A stretch of DNA of 64,000 nt from Portulaca oleracea (Eukaryota > Streptophyta > Magnoliopsida > Caryophyllales > Portulacaceae), in NCBI GenBank assembly GCA_029582165.1, contig CM055878.1:1198001-1262000 (forward strand), given 5' to 3'. Numbering within the stretch: the stretch's first letter is position 1; every line of letters begins with the position of its first letter. Made by a program: the position numbers and the translations under genes. Under the pieces are notes generated by a model. It searched no databases and was not told where the DNA came from. It saw only the letters and a program-made list of their open reading frames with translations. Positions 10,065-23,075 of the stretch are shown here, in pieces.

Positions 10065-11477
10065 AATATTGATAACTGCATTTCATGACTATGTTTTTGG
10101 GGGTTTTCAATAGTGAATTAGGGATAGTTTTGAGTGTGAACCTTGATTTTTAATCCAATTTCCCAACTACACTTGGCGTTGTTGTTTGTGATGCGAATTT
10201 GTAGGTTTTGAGGCCAAAACACCAATTTTCTCTCAACTTCAGGCAAGAGTGAAGTCACCCCGGGCCTCTGCATGTCATAAACGGTGGTACAAATCTGGAG
10301 TGAAACGGAGCTCGGAATACCCAGACAGTAGCCACCACGGTTTGACCTGTTTTGCGAAGGAAAGGAGAAAGAAACGAACCATTGGCCACCACGGTCAGCC
10401 CGTGGGGAAGGCCACGGTCTGTGGTACGGACATGTACGGTCCAAGGCAAGGTCGGTTGTTTTCGCGAGTAGAAAAGCAAGGCAACTACGGTTTTTCGAGA
10501 TGGAGTGGATATCTATCATTTTTCCTTCATTCTTTGGCTGGGAAAAGAGAGAAAAAAACCCTAATAACCCCCATCTACTCCTGAACTCTCTATCAAGATT
10601 GAAGATTGAGATCGATTCGAGGAGAAGCGAAGTCAAGATTCGAGAGGAATTCATCGATGCTCGCGAGGAGGACTCCACACCGGGATCGAAAGACTCGACA
10701 GTTGTATTCTTCGTAGTTATCTTTCTTCTTTGATTTCTTTCTTTGTTTTGAGAATCAATCATGATGTTGGAACTTGTGTTATGTTTTCTTTGATGATGAG
10801 TGAGTAGCTTTCTTGAACTCTAGGGTTTTGCAACCCGAAACAATGTAGTTTGATTGATTGTTATTAGTTTGTGCATGAATTCTTGATTCGAATCAATAGA
10901 AGGTTGTGTTTTCCATGTTTATGAATATTGTTAAGGCCTTGAATATTTGTAAGTTTGAGATTAACCTGAGAAGTACTGAAAGGTGAATTAGGGTAATCTG
11001 ACTACCAACCTGTCTACCTTGGCTTGCGAAAGTTGAGAAAGGAGTAGTGAACTAGGAAATCATTAGATAACCTGACTTTTTGAGACCTTCAATTCTGTTT
11101 AACCTAAAAGGCATACGAAAGTTGTTGATTAGGTTGTTTAGAATAATTCTAGTTAGCATCGAAAGGGGGATAGGATTCAGAGGTTATCGATTCTTGATTC
11201 GTTCTTGATTGTATGATTGTGCAGGCTAGGTTTTAATAATCAAACTCGTTGTTAGGTTAGCATCTCTCTAGAAGTCTTTCTCTCTTGATAGAACCTTTGA
11301 TTGATTTTCTTTTTCCTGCTTTATTAGTTTTATTAGTTTTTTTTAAACCTTTTCAAAATCAAAACCTGATTAGCTTAGCAATCACAGTAGAGATTAGTTT
11401 TTCTGTGCTGCTAATTGAGTCCCTGTGGGATCGACCTTGACTACTACTACGTACACCGTGCGCTTGCGGCCCTGTCA
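10065..11477 (+). mobile_element. TSD and 5' LTR of the Athila-like element (copy 1)
   Basis: AATAT (10065-10069) precedes the LTR (10070-11477, 1408 bp), which runs from TGATAACTGC to CCCTGTCA. Near its end it carries GTGGGATCGACC, typical of Athila/Tat LTRs. The long minus-strand frames here (10118-10762, 11359-11934) are non-coding LTR and leader sequence. Confidence 0.85.
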
Positions 11478-14156
11478 AGTTTTTTGTTGCCGTTGCCGGG
11501 GACTCTGTCCCTAGAAGTTGGTAAACGAACTTTTTGGGTTGACTAAGCTGTTTTTCTTTTTTTTCTTTCTTTTTCTTTGATTTTCTTGATTTTCTTGTTT
11601 CTCTACGTTGTTGTTCTTGTTTTTGTTTTGCTAGGATCTTTTGGTGTATGCGGCTGATTTCGGAGTTCGAGTTCGATCCAGAAATAGAGAGGACTTTCCA
11701 CCGGAGGAAGAGGCAAAGGCTAGAAGAAGCTAGAAAAGAGACACCCTCGCAGCAATCTAAGATGTCCGGAGAAGAACGACCAAAGATGCTGGCCCAATAC
11801 ATGACTCCGAACATCACAAGCCCACCCACCGCCATCAAATTACCTAAAGTGGGGAATGATTTTGAGCTGAAGAATTCTCTCATCAGCCTAGTGCGTGCTA
11901 CGCCGTTCCATGGTCTCCCGAACGAGGACCCCAACTGCCACCTTCACATCTTCCGACAAGCATGCAACACCTTCAAAGCCAACGGGGCCTCGCCGGACGC
12001 GATCAAGCTGAGGTTATTTCCATTTTCCTTGGAGGATTGAGCATGGGAGTGGCTGGATTCCCTTCCGGCGAACTCCATCACTACTTTCGATAAGTTGGCG
12101 AGCGCATTTCTTGCTAAATACTTCCCGCCAAGCAAGCTGACGAGCCTCCGAAACCAGATCTCCACTTTCTCCCAGGAGCCGGACGAGACACTATATGAGG
12201 CGTGGGAGAGGTTCAAGGGATTGCTTCGATAATGTCCCCAGCATGGTCTCTAGCCATGGGTTCCCATCCAAGCCTTCTACAATGGGGTGGACGACAATCT
12301 GAGAGCGACCATCCTTGCTGCAGCTGGAGGGAACATCATGAGCAAGACAGTGGATGTGCTTTATGAGCTGATCGAGAAAATGGCATCGAACAGCCACCAG
12401 TGGTCGAGACCCCGTTCCACGAGAACGGGAGGTAAGTATTCTGTTGACGCCATCACATTTCTTTCTGCTAAACTTGATGCTACAAATGAAAAGATGGAAA
12501 GAATGCATGTGAATGCTTCCCCTCCTCCCAATGTGCTTCATGTTACTCTTTTGACCATGCTACCCTTTATTGTCCTAATAGGGTGGGTAGTAGTAGTGCG
12601 CAACCTGACCAAGCCAACTTTGTTGGTAACCCTACCCAAAGACTTCTCTTCGACCCCAACTCCAACACATACAACTCCGGTTTGAGTCCCCACTCTAATC
12701 CTTCTTACCAGAACCAATTGGGTCACCCACAAGGACAAAGACCTTCCACTCAACCCTACCAATCCCCTCAAAATCCTAACTTAGAGCCTATGGTGAAAGC
12801 CCTACTCGAGCATCAACAAAGACAAGATGAGGTGATTAAAGCTTTAGCCACTAAGGTTGACCTTTTATCCACCCATAACCAAATACTTGAGAACTAGATA
12901 GCTATTCAGTCTGGTACTTCTACCACCCCTCCTGGACCACCCATACCTAACCCTAAGGAGCATTGCAATGCTATAGTCTTGAGGAGTGGGACACAGATTG
13001 AGGGACCTGAGAGGCCAAATGCCAAGCATGGGGGGGATTTGGGTGAGAGGAGTGTTGAGAAAGAGAGTGAGGAGGGGAAAGACCATGAGAAAGAGACCAT
13101 CAATGAGGGTAGTGCTGAAATCCCTCAACCATCACCACCACCTAGAGTTTATGTGCCCCCTATTCCATTCCCTTCTAGGCTTGCTAAGTCTACGACCGAT
13201 GTTCAATTTGGGAAATTCCTTGGCATGCTGAAAAAGTTAAATGTGAATGTTCCTTTTCTTGATGCTTTGTCCAAAATGCCTTTGTATGCTAAATTCTTGA
13301 AGGAGATTCTCTCCAAGAAAAGAAAAATAGATGACTGTGAGGCAATTGCATTGAATGAGGAGTGTAGTTTTGTGGTCTTGAATGAGTGTAGTTACGTGGT
13401 CTTGAATAAGCTCACCCAAAGCTTAAGGACGCCTGGAAGTTTAACTATTTCTTGTGGCCTAGGAACCATGAACATCAATCTGTGCCTTATGTGATGTGGG
13501 CTCAAGTGTGAGCTTGATGCCTTATTCCTTATAAGAGATCGAACTTAGTGAGCCGAGACCTAGCGCCATGTCACTTAAAATGGCTGATCGTTCTGTTAAG
13601 TACCCAATGGGTATTTTAGAGGACTTTCCTCTTAAGGTAGGAGACTATTATGTGCCTGTGGATTTTGTGATTCTTGATATGGCTGAGGACACCCGTACCC
13701 AAATTATTTTAGGAAGACCTTTCCTTACCACAGTTGGGTGCATAATAGATGTGAAAAAGGGGAAGATGAGCTTTAAGTTTGGGGAGCATGAGGTTGAATT
13801 TGATATGTTTCGTGAACTATGCCTCCTAATGTTTCTTCTTGTTGTGGTGTTGATGTGATTGGGAATGATGAGTCTGATTATGTATTTCCTGAGAGCCATG
13901 TACTTGGTGACACGACGGATTGGTACAAGTTATTGAACCCGAGCCTAACATCACCAAAGACCGACCTTATGCTACTAATGAGGTTGTGTTGAGAAAGTTT
14001 TGTAGGTTTGACTCCAGGATGCCTTCCAATGCTGAGGAAGGAAATCAGTTCGACCCTTGCTGGTGGGTTCGACTTCGAGATGTTGAGGGAACACATGCTG
14101 ATGGTGTTCCAAAAGAGTTTGACTATGATGTGGAGCATACTCCGGACTGAGGTGAG
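11478..14156 (+). mobile_element. Internal region of the Athila-like element, truncated (copy 1)
   Basis: Starts with a PBS region ending GTTGCCGTTGCCGGGGA, related to the Athila tRNA-Asp PBS. The gag-protease follows, and homology to copy 2 ends at GAGGTGAG (14156). The 3' noncoding part and 3' LTR are missing here. Confidence 0.8.
11648..13858 (+). pseudogene. Athila-type gag-protease, broken (copy 1)
   Basis: The ATG at 11648 starts an Athila-type gag (FHGLPNEDPN, DAIKLRLFPFSL, FPPSKLTSL, SQEPDETLYEAWERFKGLL). Lesions shared with copy 2 are TGA after SLED, TAA after GLLR, a frameshift near 12545 before the zinc knuckle CASCYSFDHATLYC (perfect CX2CX4HX4C), and TAG at 12895. Copy 1 has additional small indels at about 13420-13560 that break the protease frame where copy 2 is open, so the active-site region is disrupted. 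The ILGRPFLTT motif remains at about 13708. Copy 1 lacks the copy-2 stop after FKFGEH. Confidence 0.8.
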
Positions 14157-14170
14157 CATACTCCGGACTG
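14133..14170 (+). repeat. 17-bp tandem duplication at the copy-1 breakpoint
   Basis: GAGCATACTCCGGACTG occurs at 14133-14149 and again at 14154-14170, separated by four bases. Copy 2 has it once. The second copy directly joins a LINE tail. Confidence 0.9.
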
Positions 14171-14329
14171 TAGTGGTTTGTTTGGCTATGGTTCATGTTA
14201 AGTTCTTACAGTGTTTTTATTTAGCAGTTTGGTTGTAACCTTTTTAATGGTGGATGCTTACTGTTGTGGTTGCGGATTGTTGTATGTTATGAACTTTTAG
14301 CCCTTTGGCTATTAATAATCGAAAAAAAA
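14171..14329 (+). mobile_element. 5'-truncated LINE tail
   Basis: About 150 bp matching the 3' end of the LINE copy at 55390-55534. Both contain TTTTTATTTAGCA and end in CTTTTAGCC..GGCT, TAATAATCG and a poly(A). No target duplication fits the downstream side, so it was probably acquired during rearrangement. Confidence 0.75.
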
Positions 14330-16918
14330 GAATGAGTTCTAAGTCTTATTTTTATGCTTGAAGAGTACTTTTTGGATTGAAATTGTAATTTTATAGGATT
14401 TGTTATCCTTCCCAAATGGGGGCTTAGGAAACACTCAAATATAGGGGAATATGCTTTCTCTTTTTGTCCATAATAATAGCAATAACAATAACAATAAAAT
14501 TAACAACATTAATACCAATAACTACTTATTAATAATTAATAACAATATAATAGCAATATGATAATGATTAATAATAAATATCAATATTAATAATTAATAA
14601 TAATACTGATAATTAATTAGTAATTATTATAATTAATAATTGAAAATAATTAGTAATTAATAATTAATAGTACTAGTTAATAATTAATAATAATAATTAG
14701 TAATAATGATAATAATAATTAATAATTAATAATAATAACAATATTCATAATTCATGATTATGTATTACTATTAATATTTATTCATAATTAATAATTATTA
14801 TGATTTATTAATAATGTTTAAAAATTAATATTAACAATTAAATTAATACTAATAAATAATAAATAATAACTAATAAATAATAAATCATCAATAGTAAATA
14901 ATCAATAATCAATAATCAATATTAACTAATAGTCAATCATTAATAAAAACTAATAATTAATTGTTAATCATTGTTAATTATTTATTATTAAATAATGATT
15001 AGTAATAAAAGAATATTATTATTATAATCATAATAATAATAATAATAACAATTTTTCCATACACTATCAATTGTAGTTTCTAATAACAACAACAACAACA
15101 ATTTTAACTTTGTTAGATTGATTGTTTAAAATAACTATTTGGGAAAAAAAGGTGTTTGGTAAAGTTATGTTGTTCATTTTTTTTGAAGTATTTGATAAAG
15201 TTCCGTTCATGCTCTCTGTCAATATAATTCAACGTACATAACATAATTAGTATCAATTATTATTGATGACATTTAACCTAAGTTTTATGAAGATTAGCTA
15301 TTGGATCCAAACAATCAAATGCATAGGTTGTTCCACCAAATACTCGACTTTGTCAAGTATTTCAATTGATCAACTTTTATCAATAAGCTAATGAATAAAT
15401 TATTTACCAATGGAGCCTATACTTGAAGATGCATCGAGTTTATTGGTGAATGATGGTAGATGAACTTGTGTTGTACTAATTATTTGAAGAGCTGGCCAAA
15501 AGATTTGTAAACTGAACACGAAACAATTCATGTGCATAATGAGAAGACTATACTAATGGAAAAATGGGATTCAGGCTTAAATTATGAGCAGTGGCGAGGT
15601 TAGGATTCAAACTAAGGGGTGTCAAGATGAAACTTAACAGAGAATATAAATTATGTAGGAATGAATTCTGAAAATAGAATAAATTCAAGCAACATCAAGT
15701 TTCACGATCAACACTAGTTATGGAAACAAAAATACATACTGGTAAATTTTGTATACTTTTTTGAGGTAATGAAGGATTTTGTGTCCTAGAACTTGAACTA
15801 TGTGATGTCTTTCACTCTCTTACTGTAACATTACTTCATTTTGAAGTGACAATTAAAAAATGAATTCACTTTATAATTTCAAAACTTTTGCTAAACCCTA
15901 AACAATTCAAAAAAATTACCTTTAGAAATTCAAAACTTTCGCTGAAGCATAATCATATTGGATTAGTAGAAATCAACTATGAACAATAATATGATCACCA
16001 ACTTGCAACAATATTTTAATTTGAAACCGATTAATCAGAGAAATAATCTAGATAATTTCAATTAAGAATATTTGAACAAAATAAAATTATCAACAACCCT
16101 CCTAATTGTTTTATTTATAAATTATGATTTCATTACTAAGTCAGCAAATTTAGTCAGCAAATTTACAAATTATTCAATACAAATTTAACCAAAATTAATA
16201 AATTTCTTTTGGAAAGAAAAAGTTGATAAATTAATCATAAATATCTTACAAAATAACATACATTAATTGCAGCGTTGATATGTTATAAATTATGACTTTT
16301 TTTTTCCAAAAAAGTTAATATGTTATTGGGAATGAACAACATGTAGGTATGAGTAAACAATTATGCTATTAAAAATAAACAACAGATAAATATAAGTGAA
16401 CAATTATGCTATTAAAAATAAACAATAACTGAATCTGACACATGTTCCAAGAGCAAATAATAAATTGCAGCGTTCATTGCCCCGAGTTTATTGCTAAAGT
16501 TAAACTATTGTTGACGCATAAACAGAAATAGTTTTTCTATGATATACTCCGTATTCTTTTTCATACACATGACTTGAACCGACCTATGCTCATATAATTT
16601 TTATCATATGATTAAAAAATGGGTTGAATTTAGGATTGAAATATTGGGAAGTATTATGATTTCTTGTGTAGCACAGGTATGTGAGGGTACTGAATCTTTC
16701 GAATAACATAATAGTATTTGAAGTGTAATTATAATATCAATTAAGATGGTAAGTTGGTGGATCTAGACTTCTCTAGGAACTTATTTATCTTTAAAAGGCT
16801 CCTTATATGAGGGATTAGATGCCTTCCTTACCAAAGCTTAAACCCTAGGAAATGAAGACAATAACACATATCCTATGGGATGCCAAAAGTAGTTGGAATC
16901 AAAGTGCATGGGGGAGAA
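14330..16918. other. Unassigned AT-rich region between the duplication copies
   Basis: 14470-15060 is a degenerate low-complexity tract of AAT/ATT/TAATAA units. From 15060 to 16918 I see only AT-rich sequence without a convincing gene, RNA gene or intact element. It corresponds to sequence lying left of copy 1, outside the window. Confidence 0.6.
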
Positions 16919-16921
16919 TTA

Positions 16922-17258
16922 CAGTCTGTTTGTATTGGGGGTTAAAGGAGGAGAGAGGAAGGGAAGAGAGGGGAATTGTCTAATTTTTCATGTTTAGGAA
17001 AACAATTAGAGGGTGAGGGGAGGGGAAGGGAGGGGAACACTTAACCCCCATTCCCCTCCGTTCCCCTCCATTTATTAACCCTCAAAATGAAGAGGAATGA
17101 GGGGGATGAGAAGAATTTTAACACTTGTCCTCCCTTCCCCTTATTAATAAATCCAAACAAGGTTAACCCTAATCACCTCTCTTCCTTTCCCCTCCCCTCC
17201 ATTACCTTACCCTCCTTTCCCCTCCCTTCCCCCTCCTAAATTGAATCCAAACACACTG
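16922..17258. mobile_element. Tourist/PIF-like MITE (complete)
   Basis: Starts CAGTCTGTTTG and ends CAAACACACTG (imperfect inverted ends). It is flanked on both sides by TTA (16919-16921 and 17259-17261), the usual PIF/Harbinger target duplication. The interior is G- and C-run rich (AGGGGAGGGG type). It spans the point where the gypsy element inserted in copy 1. Confidence 0.7.
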
Positions 17259-17419
17259 TTAATGACTAAGGAGCATCCCCTACTCTTAATCATAAATTTG
17301 ATTAATTAATTATGTTTGGCGTTGCCAACTTGCCTTGAACTTCTATTTACATCATGCAATCAAGTTGTAGAATCCACTCGACTCATTTCTCCATCACAAA
17401 TATTCTTTACGTACATACA

Positions 17420-18062
<643 letters not shown>

Positions 18063-18117
<55 letters not shown>

Positions 18118-18149
18118 TAAATAGATAGTTTATATATATATATACATAC

Positions 18150-18201
<52 letters not shown>
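18063..18201. repeat. (TA)n with (CATA)n
   Basis: TA tract with an internal CATA run, replacing the GATA-bearing tract of copy 1. Confidence 0.9.
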
Positions 18202-18203
<2 letters not shown>

Positions 18204-18764
18204 GTTTTTTGCTTTTTGAACCTCGAATTTTGGGGGTATTTATTTTCTGGACCCCATATTTAAAAGTTTATATTTTGGACCATATACTTTGTGGATCCAA
18301 AAAATGTGGCCCAAAGTTATGTTTGACTCCGGCAATGACCTAATTGTTGCCTAAACATCCCGATATGACATTTTATCATTTTTTTTCTTCTTTTGACTGT
18401 TGTTTTGAAATTGACCAGACTTTGACAGTTAAGGGTGTGTAAAATTCATGGGTAAAAAACAGCAGGGTAAAAGTTAAATTTTGGTAATTTTTGGTAAAGT
18501 TTGGTAACTTTTTTGGCAAATTTATGCTCATTTGGGGGTTGGAAATCGTGCAAGAAGAGGAAGAAGAAGTTGCGGCTGGAAAATTTCCGAAAGAAAAAAA
18601 TTCGATAATGGCTTTGAAATATGGGGGTCCATATTGTTGCAGGAGTCAAAGTATCAGGTCCATATTGTTGCCGAGACAAAGTATCGGGTCCAAAAGATAA
18701 ACTTTGAAATATGGGGGTCCAGAAAATAAATACCCTAAAGTTCGGGGTCCAAAAAGCAAAAAAC

Positions 18765-18766
<2 letters not shown>
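18202..18766. mobile_element. Inverted-repeat MITE, family beta (copy 2)
   Basis: 565 bp, the same length as the copy-1 element at 5218-5782, with the same GGGTTTTTTGC inverted ends and TA flanks. Confidence 0.75.
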
Positions 18767-18802
<36 letters not shown>

Positions 18803-18806
<4 letters not shown>

Positions 18807-19337
18807 ATTGGATTCTAATAATCCCTACTTTTACAAATTAAATAACAATAATCCCTACTTTCATTTTGTATTCTGGTGGTGCAAGAAAAATAAAATTGTA
18901 TTGTAGTGGGACATAATCTAGAGTATACACTGAATAACATAGTTTTTTTGTTCCATTTGATTCAAAACTTTGTATAACACTTTACCACGATTTTTAATGA
19001 ATTTACAGCATTTCTCCCAATTTTTTTCAATTTTTTTTCAATTTTTTATGATTTTTTCAATTTTATCCCTTTTTAAAAAATCATAATAATTGCTCGAAAT
19101 CTCAAAAAAATAATTTAAAAAATGTTTTAGTAACTGCACTTCATTATCTATCTGGGGACAGAACCATAAAAATAAAAACAATATGGGATAGACATGAAAA
19201 AATAAAAAGAATGTGGTGATGGATTTAGTACGACTACAATACAATTTTTTTTTTTTTAGGACCACCAGAATACAAATTTGAAAGTAGGGATTATTGCCAT
19301 CCAATTTGTAAGAGTAGGGATTATTAGAATCCAATTT

Positions 19338-19340
<3 letters not shown>
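18803..19340. mobile_element. Inverted-repeat MITE, family alpha (copy 2, second)
   Basis: Copy of 5819-6354, with the same one-base variant at its left end. Confidence 0.8.

Positions 19341-19391
<51 letters not shown>
19341..19391. repeat. (TA)n microsatellite
   Basis: TA tract ending at the copia A LTR, about 20 bp longer than in copy 1. Confidence 0.9.
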
Positions 19392-19396
<5 letters not shown>

Positions 19397-22285
19397 AGTT
19401 ATGTCTTGCATATAATTGATATTATTTTGATGTAAGACAAAAAGAATTAATTAATTATGACATATGTATTATCTAATTGAAAATACACATCAAATCATTA
19501 ATTAAGTTAATTGTGTTTAGGGAGATAAGATATTAATTGATTTTATTGTTATGATATTTCAAGATTATAATTAACATGGAAAAGGAGATTTCATGAATTT
19601 GGATGATATGCTATATATTTACAATTTACTATCTTGTTAATAATAATTTGACAATATTCCTTATAATGTGATATGAATTGATATGATAATAAAATTCCTT
19701 GAATGTTATGATTTTATTTCTCTTGATTATATTTGCATAGTAAAGGTATATGCTCTATCCAAGTGTATCACATATGATCAAGAGTTGCCTCATATTGTGA
19801 TTGCCTCCTTGATCCTTGCTCGGCCAAAGTTAAGTATAAATAGGAGGAGCTTCTATACATGATCAAGGCGCGGAGAAATACTGAGACTCACACATAGAAA
19901 AGAGCTTTCATTTGCTTTAATATTATTAAGTGTGAGACAACAAAAATTGTATTGAGCTATTTGTTATTGAGTTGAGTTGTTGAAATTATTATTATTATTA
20001 TTAGGGAGAGGATTTAGGAGTTGAGGGGTCAACTCTCCACACTTGATTGAGAGGCGATATCAAGTGGTGAGATCTTGAGAGTAGAGAAGGTTCTAAGATC
20101 GGTTGTTAAAATCCATCATAATAATAATTCGAGTTTAAATCCTATAGTTGGAGAACTCTAGGCAGTGACGTACTCCGAAATTGAGTTCGGGGGAACATGG
20201 TGAACAACTACTGTGTTTTGTCTCATTTACTTTCCGCTATTTATTTTCCGCAATTTATTTAACTAGCCTAATTAATCTTTCAATTGGTATCAGAGCCTAA
20301 CCTACTTTGCTAGACTTAACCGTCGGTAGGATCGATCAATGGCTAGTTTATTAAATGCATCTTTCATTCATCCACCAACATTTGATGGTACTAACTTCTC
20401 TTTGGAAGTGCAAGATAAAATCATTTATGGAATCCATCGATTTTAATTTTTGGAATATTATCACTAATGGTCCATTTACTCCCACATGGATGAGAAATGA
20501 TGGAATCATTATCAACAAGCCAAAGAGTGAATATAGTCAAGATGATTTTGAGAAGCTCAAGAAAAGTTCTAGAGTTTTATATATTTTAAAATGTGCTTTA
20601 CATGGCGATATATTTACTCGTGTTTGTTCTTGTGAGACAGCCAAAAGCCTTTGGGGAAAGCTTTTGCTAATATATGAACAACCAAGTGAAGAAAATCTTG
20701 ATGGATCGAAAAGGGGCAATACGCTTAGTGACTCAAACGAAGAAAGTAGTCATTTGTGCTTAATGACAAAAGAGTCTGAGTTTGAAGATGATGGTGAGAC
20801 AAGTATAGATGACAATGACGATAGTGATGAAGAAAAGGAAATAACCGAGTATGAAAGCTCGGATGAGGTACAACTCTCTCCTCTTCATGAATATTCAAAA
20901 AGTGAATTAATTGAATTTTTAATTGTGTGCACAAAAGTAGAAGAAAAACACTTGTCTAAAATTAAAGAATTAAAAAGAACAATACAAGTGTTGAATGAAG
21001 AAAAATTCACGTTAGGAAAAGAGAATAACAATCATCGCAACAAGATAGAAGAGCTTGAAAAAGAACAATGTGATTTACAAAATGAATGTGATCACCATAA
21101 AAAAATAATTTAAAAATTTTCAAGAGAACAAGAGAATTTAGATAAACTACTTTGTACTCAACGGGCATCATTTAATAAAGAAGGAATTGGATACAATCCA
21201 TCTAGTAAGAAGAAAGATTATAACAATTTCTTTAGACCTTCATCGTACAAATCAAGTTCGAGCAAATGCAAATATTGTTTAAAAAATGGGTATCATGCAT
21301 ATTATTGTCATAATAAAATTTAAACACCTAGGATTATTCAAATTTGGGTTCCAAAAGGAACTAGACATCCTAATATGATTCCTCATGATGTTTGATACAC
21401 TTATTTGAATGTACTTATTAAGGGGGAGTCTTCCATTAATCATGTTAAAATATTTTTCTTCGTTAGATGTCTAATTTATCTCAATTCGATAATCAAAGCT
21501 TCATGTTTTAACTCTTATTTTTTAAGCCATTAAGTCTTAACTCTCCTCGCTGTTGAATCACTTGAGTTACTTTTATGATCCTTAATACTTTTTTAATACT
21601 CAATTCTTTTTCAACATTTTTTTAAGAGGGAGAAAACATCTCGGTCATTTTATGATAATTGCAATATTATTTGACAATTATATCTTTTTGATGTAATACA
21701 AAGAGGGGGAGAGAAATATAAATGTGATAATATGAAGGTAAAGTAATCGGGTTTTGTCTCACATAAAAAGGGGAAGATTGTTGAGTTATATTTAGCATAT
21801 AATTGATATTATTTTGATGTAAGACAAAAAGAATTAATTAATTATGGCATATGTATTATCTAATTGAAAATACACATCAAATCATTAATTAAGTTAGTTG
21901 TGTTTAGGGAGATAAGATATTAATTGATTTGATTGTTATGATATTTCAAGATTATAATTAACATGGAAAAGGAAATTGCATGAATTTGGATGATATGTTA
22001 TATATTTACAATTTACTATCTTGTTAATAATAATTTGACAATATTCCTTATAATGTGATATGAATTGATAATATAATAAAATTCCTTGAATGTTATGATT
22101 TTATTTCTCTTGATTATATTTGCATAGGAAAGGTAAATGCTCTATCAAAGTGTATTATATATGATCAAGAGTTGCCTCATATTGTGATTGTCTCCTTGAT
22201 CCTTGCTCGGCCAAAGTTAAGTATAAATAGGAGGAGCTTCTATACATGATCAAGGCGCGGAGAAATATTGAGACTCACACATAGA
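19392..22285 (+). mobile_element. Gag-only copia element A (copy 2)
   Basis: 5' LTR 19392-20282 (891 bp), PBS TGGTATCAGAGC at 20285-20296, gag remnant, purine tract, and truncated 3' LTR 21779-22285. Structure and defects match the copy at 6386-9279. No protease or polymerase is present. Confidence 0.8.
20339..21323 (+). pseudogene. Degenerate copia gag (copy 2)
   Basis: Same as 7333-8317: ATG, frameshift after FDGTNF, internal deletion, in-frame TAA at 21111, and zinc-knuckle-like CKYCLKNGYHAYYC. One residue differs in the acidic segment (Ser for Tyr), and a nearby change gives VPKGTR rather than VPKETR just after the frame. Confidence 0.75.
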
Positions 22286-23070
22286 GCACATAACATGGGT
22301 TGCACGTTGGCCTCCCTGATGGATCCTTCTTCTAGGGCCTTTTCCACCTCCATGTATAGGACTTGGGCCTCCTTTGGTGGCTTAGATGAGTTGGGCTGAT
22401 CTCCATTATTCTCGATGAATCTAGGTCCCCAAAGGTGAGACCAAGGTTAGGTGAATTTCCACCAACACCATACCGCAGCTAGCCGTATAAAAGAACAAGA
22501 AAAGTTGCTCTCAAACTATATATTAGCTTTACTCAAAAAATCTACATTGGACTTCAAAAGTGGATTACCCATTGTATCTTCTTTCTTCTTGTGCATTCCT
22601 ATTAACGTTCTTCAGAGTTTCAATTTGGCCACTAATAGTCGACACTATGTATATCACTGGTGTTTATCACAACCTTGTGTACTACCTCCGCTTCAAAGTC
22701 ATCTAGAATTTTAGCATTTGGCGCAGTCTTAGCTATTTTATCCTCCATCTAAACTTGTGGTGCTGATCATTTAAGGAAAACTCCATGTAATAAATCTCCC
22801 CTTAAATTTACATGAAGCAGTATAAATTATGGAAACATCTAACTTCATTCAAAAATAGTTCGTTGGGATGTCATTATCTCAATTTAGGAAAATTTAAATT
22901 CTATTTCACCTTCCTTTAATTATTATTTTGTTATACTGTTTTTTGTGTTCTCAAATAAAATTATTTAAATAGTTATAATTCATTTGTTTTTTTTGTGCTT
23001 GATATAAAATATCACAATCCAGGATTTTCGAAAATATCTGGGTTAAACACTACTCTACATGATATGAAGA
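22286..23070. other. Unassigned segment (copy 2)
   Basis: Repeat of 9280-10064. Nothing recognisable apart from a short minus-strand open stretch at about 22291-22449. The 22451-22714 plus-strand frame is not supported as a gene. Confidence 0.5.
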
Positions 23071-23075
23071 AATAT

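Larger units (their letters stand above)
4135..14156. repeat. Segmental duplication, copy 1
   Basis: This segment matches 17083-27164 almost base for base, including nested element junctions, frameshifts and target duplications. The offset between copies is 12948 at the left and about 13006-13008 at the right, the change arising mainly in (TA)n tracts. The left limit is set by the gypsy insertion ending at 4134, so the original duplication extended further left. The right limit is a rearranged junction with a LINE tail at 14157-14329. Confidence 0.9.

Noticed and set aside
10118..10762. 214-codon minus-strand frame
   Set aside because: Lies in the Athila-like LTR. It is repeated with changed ends at 23124-23769 and 28882-29447, with no domain similarity.
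11359..11934. 191-codon minus-strand frame
   Set aside because: Shadow of the Athila gag region and leader on the opposite strand.
14470..15060. Possible satellite array
   Set aside because: The AAT/ATT units are irregular and no fixed period was found; treated as low-complexity sequence.
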